Shown here piece after piece: positions 1-4,435 of a stretch of DNA of 7,761 bases. Source of the DNA: DAITQM01 sp039794245 (lineage in GTDB: Bacteria > Pseudomonadota > Gammaproteobacteria > Xanthomonadales > Wenzhouxiangellaceae); the NCBI GenBank assembly GCA_039794245.1, contig JBDIVS010000034.1, forward strand, positions 1 to 7,761, written 5' to 3'. Under the pieces are notes generated by a model. The model did no database searches, was not told the DNA's origin, and saw nothing but the letters and a program-made list of their open reading frames with translations. Position 1 is the stretch's first letter. Every line of letters starts with the position of its first letter. A program made the translations under genes and the position numbers.

Positions 1-128
1 ACAACCATCATCTTCCCCAGAGAGCGCTCGGCCACACCACGCCCATCGAGGCCATGAAGAAATGGTATGCTGCGAAACCTGATTTATTCATCTCAAGACC
101 ACGTAATCGTCCGGGACCTGACATCTAA
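1..128 (+). mobile_element. C-terminal end of an IS481-type transposase (cut by window edge)
   Basis: Reading from base 3 gives 41 codons ending in TAA at 126-128. The peptide begins NHHLPQRALGHTTPIEAMKKW and ends PRNRPGPDI. This resembles the extreme C-terminus of IS481-type (DDE integrase core) transposases, which typically carry an NHHxPQxALGxxTP block, a W about ten residues later, and a PGxD tail before the stop. The catalytic DDE residues lie upstream, outside the window, so I cannot say whether the gene is intact. The right end of the element should lie just after the stop. A possible end is the ACA at 131-133, which reads TGTGCTTAGATG in reverse complement, and IS481 ends often begin with TGT. 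That boundary is inference because the partner inverted repeat is not visible. A related IS3-group integrase is the alternative. Confidence 0.75.
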
Positions 129-137
129 GCACAACCG

Positions 138-722
138 ATGAAGATCACGCTGCCCACCTGGTTGACTTTGCTGCGCATCGCGCTGTTGCCGGTGGTGGTC
201 GTGGCGTTTTATCTGCCCTATCACTGGGCAAACGAGGTGGTCGTCGTGCTGTTCATACTGGCCGGTATCACCGACGGCCTCGACGGCTGGCTGGCCCGGC
301 GTACCGGCCAGCAATCCGGGTTCGGGGCTTTTCTCGACCCGGTCGCCGACAAGCTGATGGTCGCGGTGGCGCTGGTCATCGTCCTCGAGCGCCACCCATC
401 GATCCTGCTGGGGCTGGCCGTGGCGGTGATCATCGGCCGCGAAATCACCGTTTCGGCGCTGCGCGAATGGATGAGCGAGATCGGGGCGCGGGCGCACGTC
501 AAGGTCAATCTGCTCGGCAAGATAAAAACCATCTTCCAGATGGTGGCGATCGGTTTTCTGCTGTACGGCGCACCGTTGTGGGGGCTGCCGATTCTGGCGA
601 TCGGTCTTTGGCTGCTGGTAGCCGCTGCTGGTTTGACGTTGTGGTCGATGTTGATGTATCTGGCCGCCGCCTGGCCTATACTGCGCGCCCATCAACAGCC
701 CGGCAGCCCGCCGGGCGGGTGA
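138..722 (+). CDS. pgsA: CDP-diacylglycerol--glycerol-3-phosphate 3-phosphatidyltransferase (PGP synthase)
   Basis: This 194-aa integral membrane enzyme makes phosphatidylglycerophosphate from CDP-diacylglycerol and glycerol 3-phosphate, the committed step to phosphatidylglycerol and cardiolipin in the inner membrane. The CDP-alcohol phosphatidyltransferase signature DGxxAR-x8-GxxxDxxxD is complete: Asp49, Gly50, Ala53, Arg54, Gly63, Asp67 and Asp71, with a further Asp at 46. Hydrophobic stretches lie near residues 9-27, 33-45, 73-83, 92-103, 131-145 and 147-172. The N-terminus (MKITLPTWLTLLRI) and the block around residues 104-115 (ITVSALREWMSE) match the E. coli enzyme closely. The length is also normal, so the ATG at 138 looks right. 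No Shine-Dalgarno sequence precedes it, and the transposase end lies immediately upstream, so the native leader may have been replaced. The GC-rich tail (PGSPPGG) is probably unstructured. The next gene starts 18 bp later on the same strand. Confidence 0.95.
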   Translation: MKITLPTWLTLLRIALLPVVVVAFYLPYHWANEVVVVLFILAGITDGLDGWLARRTGQQSGFGAFLDPVADKLMVAVALVIVLERHPSILLGLAVAVIIGREITVSALREWMSEIGARAHVKVNLLGKIKTIFQMVAIGFLLYGAPLWGLPILAIGLWLLVAAAGLTLWSMLMYLAAAWPILRAHQQPGSPPGG

Positions 723-740
723 AAACGATCTGCATATCCG

Positions 741-1568
741 ATGGCCAAAAAACACGACTCCAAAACGCACCGGCAGAAGCTGGCCGCCCGCGCCGACCGC
801 CATGTGCTTTATCAGAAGGCGGTACAGGATCCAGCCGCCGAACTCGACTTTGTCTGCAAGACCTATCGCCGCTTGCGCGGCCAGGCGCTGCGCCGGCTGC
901 GGGAGGATTTCTGCGGTACGGCGCACACTGCCTGCGCTTTCGTCCGCCGCCACAAGGACAACATCGCCTGCGGCGTCGATATCGACCCCGAGGTGCTGGC
1001 CTGGGGCCGGGAGCACAATGTCGCGGCGCTGAACCCGGCACAGCGTGCCCGCCTGACACTGATCGAAGCGGACGTCAGAACGGCCGGCACCGAGCCGGTG
1101 CAGGCGGTGCTGGCGATGAATTTCAGCTACTACCTGTTCCACGAGCGGCAGATCCTCATCGAGTATTTCCGGAACGTGCGGCGCAACCTGGCGGCCGACG
1201 GCGTGTTCTTCCTCGACGCTTACGGCGGCTACGAATCGCACATGAACATCACCGAAAAGCGCAAATGCGACGGCTTTACCTATGTCTGGGAGCAGGCCGA
1301 GTTCAATCCCATCGATCACCGTCTTCAGTGCTACATCCATTTCCGTTTCAAGGACGGCTCGCGCCTCGAACGCGCCTTCAGTTACGACTGGCGGTTGTGG
1401 ACGCTGCCCGAACTGACGGAAATCCTCCGCGCCGCCGGTTTTACCGAGGTCACGGTGTATTGGGAGGGAACGGACGAGGAGAGCGGCGAGGGCGACGGCA
1501 TCTTCACCCCGGCGACCCGCGGCGACGCCGACGCCGGCTGGGTGTGCTATCTGACCGCCAGCAACTGA
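741..1568 (+). CDS. Class I SAM-dependent methyltransferase of unknown substrate
   Basis: This 275-aa soluble protein has a Rossmann-type methyltransferase pattern. Motif I is the variant LREDFCGTAHTA (residues 53-64), in place of the usual GxGxG. It is followed by GVDIDPEVL (78-86), whose acidic residue should bind the SAM ribose, and by an EADVRT strand (109-114). MNFSYYLFHER (126-136) fits the motif IV region, and a GVFFLDAYGG strand follows (154-163). The C-terminal part has LPELTEILRAAGFTEVTVYWEG (222-243), typical of the last helix and strands of this fold. The basic N-terminus (about residues 1-20) shows no signal or membrane segment. The gene lies 18 bp after pgsA and is probably co-transcribed with it, but that does not reveal a substrate. 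The ATG has no clear ribosome binding site. Its stop lies 6 bp from the stop of a convergent gene. The fold is fairly certain; the reaction target is unknown. Confidence 0.85.
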   Translation: MAKKHDSKTHRQKLAARADRHVLYQKAVQDPAAELDFVCKTYRRLRGQALRRLREDFCGTAHTACAFVRRHKDNIACGVDIDPEVLAWGREHNVAALNPAQRARLTLIEADVRTAGTEPVQAVLAMNFSYYLFHERQILIEYFRNVRRNLAADGVFFLDAYGGYESHMNITEKRKCDGFTYVWEQAEFNPIDHRLQCYIHFRFKDGSRLERAFSYDWRLWTLPELTEILRAAGFTEVTVYWEGTDEESGEGDGIFTPATRGDADAGWVCYLTASN

Positions 1569-1588
1569 AACAGCCTATAACTGAAACA
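1563..1588. repeat. 10-bp direct repeat across a convergent gene junction
   Basis: AACTGAAACA occurs at 1563-1572 and again at 1579-1588, a period of 16 bp. The first copy contains the TGA stop of the methyltransferase gene. The second covers the last codons of the convergent binding-protein gene, whose stop is at 1575-1577. The two genes are only 6 bp apart, and no T-tracted hairpin lies between them. The repeat may be a chance slippage product. Confidence 0.5.
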
Positions 1589-2375
1589 ACGTATCCAGGT
1601 AGCGATCGAGCCCGGCGTAATCGGCCGCCTCGGCGGCCTTGAAGCCGCTGGTGTTGAGCTCGTTCAACACCGGAAAATCGGCGCTTTCCTCGTTCAATTC
1701 GAGTAGCGCCTGGCGGATCTGCTCGCGGACATCCGCATCGAGATGGCTGCCGGCGTTGATCGTCATGCCGGGCAGGGCCTCGCTCTCGGCAAGGGTATGG
1801 AGGTTGGGGTAACGTTCGGCCAGCCAGTGGGGGGCGATCGCCGCGTCGGCTTCGAGCGAAAACACCATTTCGACCGCGTCGAGCCAGGATTTGGCGCCCG
1901 AGGTGATCTGCGGCTGCGACATCGGATTGATATACCAGCGGCTCAGGATCTGGTGTCCGAGGCTGGGTGCCGGCAGGCTGGCCACCGGCCGGCCGACCAG
2001 GTCGCTCTGGCGGGTGATTTCGGGATCGGCGGCGAGCAGGAAATAACGGACGTCCTCGGCGGCGCGGGCCAGCGGCTGCATCGATCCGCGGCGGACGAGC
2101 AGCGAGGTGATATGCGCATCGTCGAGGCTCAGGTCGTAGCGCCGGCCGGCCCGGATTTCCAGCCAGTAGTGGTGGAAATCGCGCGGCGCGACCAGCGAGA
2201 CCTGCAGCCCGGTCCGGCGCGCCAGGTAGTCGGCCAGCGGCTGGTGTACGGCGAGCGATTGCTCGGGGGGATAGACCGGCTGGACCAGCATCTGCAAGTT
2301 GGCGGCGAGCGCCGCGATGGGTGCCGCCGGCGCCAAGGCCAGAATCAAGCCGAAAAGTGTTGCGTTGCTTCTCAT
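1575..2375 (-). CDS. PhnD-like periplasmic substrate-binding protein (phosphate/phosphonate ABC family)
   Basis: This 266-aa exported protein has an N-terminal signal peptide: basic MRSN, a hydrophobic core at residues 7-20, then AALA with likely cleavage near residue 24. The mature part starts LQMLVQPVYPPEQS, followed by PLADYLARRTGLQVSLVAPRDFHHYW. This is the usual opening of PhnD/SsuA-type binding proteins, which carry a short beta strand, a PL..YL helix and a second strand. YDLSLDDAHITSLLVRRG, SDLVGRPVASLPAPSLG and GAKSWLDAVEMVFSLEADAAIA match the later conserved blocks of that fold. I chose the ATG at 2375 because GAGGTG lies 7 bp upstream and the signal peptide begins there; a 34-residue in-frame extension to 2477 looks non-coding. 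No permease or ATPase gene is next to it, so the ligand cannot be read from context. It lies 53 bp downstream of ygfZ on the same strand and could share its transcript. Confidence 0.8.
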   Translation of the reverse strand: MRSNATLFGLILALAPAAPIAALAANLQMLVQPVYPPEQSLAVHQPLADYLARRTGLQVSLVAPRDFHHYWLEIRAGRRYDLSLDDAHITSLLVRRGSMQPLARAAEDVRYFLLAADPEITRQSDLVGRPVASLPAPSLGHQILSRWYINPMSQPQITSGAKSWLDAVEMVFSLEADAAIAPHWLAERYPNLHTLAESEALPGMTINAGSHLDADVREQIRQALLELNEESADFPVLNELNTSGFKAAEAADYAGLDRYLDTLFQL

Positions 2376-2428
2376 TATGTTCACCTCGCCGATCCTGAAG
2401 GAGATCGTTCGCCGGCGGCCGGCTCTTG

Positions 2429-3268
2429 TCAGGCGGCAGTCAATGGCAGACGCCGGCCGGCAAATTCGCACAGCCACCAGCGCCGGTCCGCCGGGTGGTC
2501 GAGCACCGCGATGCCGCGGCTCGAATCATCGCCGCCGCGGCAGCTTTCGATGACCGTGCCGCTCGGTGCGCCGCCGGCATCGAGGATGACGGCGCCCGCC
2601 GGCGGTGCTTCGTTGCTTTGCATGGTAAAACGAAACGCGCTTTTTTTCACGCGCCCCAGGTGATGGGCCCGGGCGATGATTTCCTGCCCAGGGTAGCAGC
2701 CCTTGCCGTAATCGACTGCGCCGGCCGCCTCCAGGCCGAGCATCTGTGGCAGAAACAAGCCGCTGACCGGGGTGCTGAGCCAGACGACACCGGCGTCGAG
2801 ATCGGCCAGTCGCCAGGCCAGCAAGGCCGCCTCATCGGTGGCGGCGGGGCCGGGGACGATCGCCCGCCGGCGGTCCCAGGGCAAGGCGGCGGCCTGCGCG
2901 GGCCCGTCGCCCACGGCCGCGGTTCCGTCGCCGGCGCGCCGGATCCCGGCCGGTGGCACAGGGTCTTCGGCTATCGACAACGCTTCACGCAGGATGTAGC
3001 GGCGCAACTGGCCGGCGACCTGGGCAGCGAGGCTGGCGTCGAGGAACAGATCGACCCCCCCGGCGCGGCGCACCGCCAGCACGACGGCAATGACGCGCCC
3101 TTTGATATTGCACCAGCAGCCGAGGCGCGCTTCACCCGTGGCCAGTGTCGCAACCTTGCAGCTCAACAACCGGTCGAGCCAATCTACCGCCCGTGCGCCG
3201 TCGACCTGCAACCGCCGCAGATGACCGAGTGCGAAGATTGCCGAATCACCGGGGGGATCGTCGTGCAT
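2429..3268 (-). CDS. ygfZ: Folate-binding Fe-S cluster maintenance protein YgfZ (GcvT-like)
   Basis: This 279-aa cytoplasmic protein belongs to the YgfZ/IBA57 branch of the GcvT (aminomethyltransferase) fold. It uses tetrahydrofolate to support assembly or repair of Fe-S enzymes. The family signature KGCYxGQE is present as KGCYPGQEIIAR at residues 189-200, with the conserved Cys at 191. The N-terminal part shows LGHLRRLQVDGARAVDWLDRLLSCKV, the folate-domain opening, and GCWCNIKGRVIAVVLAVRR (50-68), matching the family's 'N.kGRv' block. It is shorter than E. coli YgfZ (326 aa). The ATG at 3268 is chosen because homology begins near residue 11. The longer in-frame extension upstream crosses the opposite-strand gene and looks non-coding. 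The ribosome binding site is weak. It is divergent from the complex II operon, which fits a role in maturing Fe-S subunits such as SdhB. Confidence 0.9.
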   Translation of the reverse strand: MHDDPPGDSAIFALGHLRRLQVDGARAVDWLDRLLSCKVATLATGEARLGCWCNIKGRVIAVVLAVRRAGGVDLFLDASLAAQVAGQLRRYILREALSIAEDPVPPAGIRRAGDGTAAVGDGPAQAAALPWDRRRAIVPGPAATDEAALLAWRLADLDAGVVWLSTPVSGLFLPQMLGLEAAGAVDYGKGCYPGQEIIARAHHLGRVKKSAFRFTMQSNEAPPAGAVILDAGGAPSGTVIESCRGGDDSSRGIAVLDHPADRRWWLCEFAGRRLPLTAA

Positions 3269-3299
3269 TTCAAAGCCGCGCAGGTGGCCGTGCCGATAG

Positions 3300-3328
3300 G
3301 ATATACAATAGCGGATATGGACAGGCAA
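3300..3328 (-). promoter_or_regulatory. Candidate sigma-70 promoter for ygfZ
   Basis: Read on the - strand, TTGCCT (3328-3323) is followed after exactly 17 bp by TATATC (3305-3300). Each matches the -35 or -10 consensus at four of six positions. The start would fall near 3293, about 25 bases before the ygfZ ATG. The elements sit inside the direct repeat region. This is pattern matching only. Confidence 0.35.
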
Positions 3329-3359
3329 TAGCGGATACAATAGCGGATATGGACAGGCA
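3303..3359. repeat. 25-bp direct repeat, 32-bp period, in the divergent ygfZ/SDHAF4 promoter region
   Basis: An identical 25-bp block occurs at 3303-3327 and 3335-3359, separated by 7 bp. The 12-mer CAATAGCGGATA appears three times, at 3306-3317, 3326-3337 and 3338-3349; the middle copy spans the spacer. Each 25-bp block carries a TACAAT -10-like hexamer on the + strand (3304-3309 and 3336-3341) and an ATG followed by GACAGGCA. The second ATG (3349) starts the SDHAF4-like gene. The first (3317) starts only a four-codon ORF that stops at TAG. The stretch is AT-richer than the surrounding sequence. It could be an operator array or a simple tandem duplication. Confidence 0.85.
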
Positions 3360-3543
3360 GCATGCAGACGGCAGCGCCGGCCACGCCGGGACGGAGACAG
3401 CGCGCCGCACGGCGCGGCCATCGCCATTGCCCGCCGGCAAACACGACGACAAGCCGCTCGAAGGTGAAATCGGCGGCCGCGACGGGCCCGAACCGACGCG
3501 ATTCGGCGACTGGGAAAAGAACGGCCGTTGTATCGATTTTTGA
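3349..3543 (+). CDS. SDHAF4-like succinate dehydrogenase assembly factor (DUF1674)
   Basis: This 64-aa protein has a low-complexity polar N-terminal half and a strongly conserved C-terminus, EIGGRDGPEPTRFGDWEKNG (residues 40-59) followed by RCIDF. That matches the hallmark of the DUF1674/SDHAF4 family, where the consensus reads close to E(I/F)GG..GPEPTR(Y/F)GDWE.KGR..DF and ends at the C-terminus. In mitochondria SDHAF4 binds flavinylated SdhA, protects it and promotes its joining to SdhB. A similar cytoplasmic role is inferred here and is supported by its place just upstream of sdhC. The ATG at 3349 is the only reasonable start: it lies in the second repeat copy, and no in-frame ATG, GTG or TTG lies nearby upstream. 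No Shine-Dalgarno sequence is visible. TACAAT ends 7 bp before the ATG, so a leaderless or nearly leaderless transcript is possible. The stop is 116 bp before sdhC. Confidence 0.85.
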   Translation: MDRQHADGSAGHAGTETARRTARPSPLPAGKHDDKPLEGEIGGRDGPEPTRFGDWEKNGRCIDF

Positions 3544-3590
3544 CCGCTTGTTCCACACCACTTTGCCCCCTGCCTGGGCGCCGGGAGGAC

Positions 3591-3650
3591 ATGGCCGCGT
3601 TATTCCAGCGGGTGGGGAAAGAGGGCATGTTTTTGTATCGAGAAAGGTGA
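3591..3650 (+). CDS. Possible 19-aa leader ORF ahead of sdhC
   Basis: In the 116-bp gap between the SDHAF4-like gene and sdhC, an ATG at 3591 follows a strong Shine-Dalgarno sequence (GGGAGG at 3583-3588, 2 bp from the ATG, which is tight). It encodes MAALFQRVGKEGMFLYRER and stops with TGA at 3648-3650. That TGA forms the end of the sdhC ribosome binding site (AAAGGTGA, 3643-3650). Ribosomes finishing this ORF would therefore sit on the sdhC initiation region. I recognise no family. It may be a real leader peptide coupled to sdhC, or a chance ORF. The remainder of the gap (3544-3582) shows nothing I can assign. Confidence 0.3.
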   Translation: MAALFQRVGKEGMFLYRER

Positions 3651-3659
3651 ATTGAAACG

Positions 3660-4040
3660 ATGAACCCATCCATCCCGCGCCCACGCTCGCCGCATCTGCA
3701 AATCTACCGCCCGCAGTGGTCCTCGGTGCTGTCCATCACCCATCGTTTGAGCGGCGTGCTTCTGGTGCTGCTGCTCGCCGCCTGGCTGTGGTGGCTCAAG
3801 GCGCTGGCCGGCGGCCCCGAGAGCCACGCCGGCTTTATGGCACTGGCGGGCAACGGCCCGTTCAGGGTACTGTGGGGGGTGTTGGCCTGGGCGCTGTTCT
3901 TCCATCTGTTCAACGGCATACGCCACCTGTTGTGGGATGCCGGCTGGCTTCTGGAACTGCCCGCCGCCCGCCGCTCCGGTTATTTGGTGGCCGCCGCCGC
4001 GACGCTGGCGGCAGCCTGGTATTGGAGGGCTTTGGCATGA
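3660..4040 (+). CDS. sdhC: Succinate dehydrogenase cytochrome b556 subunit SdhC
   Basis: This 126-aa inner-membrane subunit of complex II helps bind heme b and ubiquinone and anchors SdhAB. The N-terminus RPRSPHLQIYRPQWSSVLSITHRLSG is typical of the family. Ser25 and Arg29 in SITHR align with the E. coli quinone-site residues Ser27 and Arg31. His82 in FHLFNGIRHLLWDAG aligns with the E. coli heme ligand His84, and Asp93 with Asp95. Three hydrophobic helices lie near residues 31-50, 68-91 and 106-123. The length is normal. The ATG at 3660 follows AAAGGTGA (3643-3650) with 9 bp spacing. The stop overlaps the sdhD start in an ATGA, which suggests translational coupling. Confidence 0.96.
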   Translation: MNPSIPRPRSPHLQIYRPQWSSVLSITHRLSGVLLVLLLAAWLWWLKALAGGPESHAGFMALAGNGPFRVLWGVLAWALFFHLFNGIRHLLWDAGWLLELPAARRSGYLVAAAATLAAAWYWRALA

Positions 4041-4435
4041 ACCCGGCCGAAACGATGCAGCATCCGCTCAAGACCGCGACCCAACTCGGCAGCGCGCATG
4101 ACGGTGCGACGCACTGGTGGCAACAGCGCCTGACGGCGATCGCGCTGATCCCTTTGACGTTATGGTTGCTGACTTTGCTGCCGGTGATCGCCGCCGGCGA
4201 TTACCGGGCCGGCGTCGAGTGGCTCGCGGGGCCGTGGAACGCGGTGTTCGCCGTGCTGACGACGCTGCTGATGACCCACCACGCGGTGCTCGGCGTGCAG
4301 GTGGTGATCGAAGATTACGTCGGGCGCCGCGCGCTGGCGGTGGCTTTGCTGATTCTGCTCAGGCTTGCCGGCTGGCTCGCCGCCGTGGCCGGGGTCGTGT
4401 TCATCGTCCTCGTCGCGCTGGGAGCCGGATCGTGA
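4037..4435 (+). CDS. sdhD: Succinate dehydrogenase membrane anchor subunit SdhD
   Basis: This 132-aa protein is the second membrane anchor of complex II. After a short soluble N-terminus (GSAHDGATHWWQQRLTAIAL) it has three hydrophobic helices, near residues 33-52, 67-90 and 99-128. His82 in the block HHAVLGVQVVIEDYV lies 12 residues before Tyr94. This is exactly the spacing between the E. coli heme ligand His71 and quinone-site Tyr83, so His82 and Tyr94 should serve those roles; Asp93 precedes the tyrosine as in E. coli. The ATG at 4037 overlaps the sdhC stop and has GGAGG at 4024-4028, 8 bp upstream. Its TGA overlaps the GTG start of sdhA (GTGA at 4432-4435). The HxWWQQRLTA opening is common in alpha- and some gammaproteobacterial SdhD. 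Confidence 0.95.
   Translation: MNPAETMQHPLKTATQLGSAHDGATHWWQQRLTAIALIPLTLWLLTLLPVIAAGDYRAGVEWLAGPWNAVFAVLTTLLMTHHAVLGVQVVIEDYVGRRALAVALLILLRLAGWLAAVAGVVFIVLVALGAGS

Noticed and set aside
707..719. Palindrome CCCGCC-G-GGCGGG at the end of pgsA as a terminator
   Set aside because: The loop is too short, no T-tract follows, and it lies within the coding region of a gene closely followed by another on the same strand.
93..1340. Long 415-codon open frame on the - strand over pgsA and the methyltransferase gene
   Set aside because: It is antisense to two genes with clear families; its product is rich in Arg, Gln, His and Pro and shows no motif. It is a GC-rich shadow frame.
2411..2423. GCCGG-CGG-CCGGC inverted repeat between ygfZ and the binding-protein gene
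   Set aside because: A five-base stem with no T-tract on either strand; such palindromes are expected by chance in this GC-rich sequence.
2426..3331. 301-codon + strand frame across ygfZ, and similar frames at 1743-2663
   Set aside because: They oppose genes with recognisable motifs (KGCYPGQE, signal peptide plus PhnD blocks) and have no family signature themselves.
3303..3359. CRISPR-like array
   Set aside because: Only two 25-bp copies with a 7-bp gap, and the gap itself repeats part of the unit. This is a tandem duplication, not repeat-spacer structure.
3540..3568. TTGACC at 3540-3545 as the -35 of an sdhC promoter
   Set aside because: The position 17 bp downstream reads TTGCCC, with no acceptable -10 nearby.
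3269..3673. N-terminal extension of ygfZ to 3673
   Set aside because: It would run through the SDHAF4-like gene and the repeat region, reads as Arg-rich low-complexity sequence, and YgfZ homology begins only after the ATG at 3268.
4117..4431. N-terminal extension of sdhA inside sdhD
   Set aside because: The extension is out of frame with sdhD and Arg-rich; the GTG at 4432 has a good ribosome binding site and gives the normal family length.
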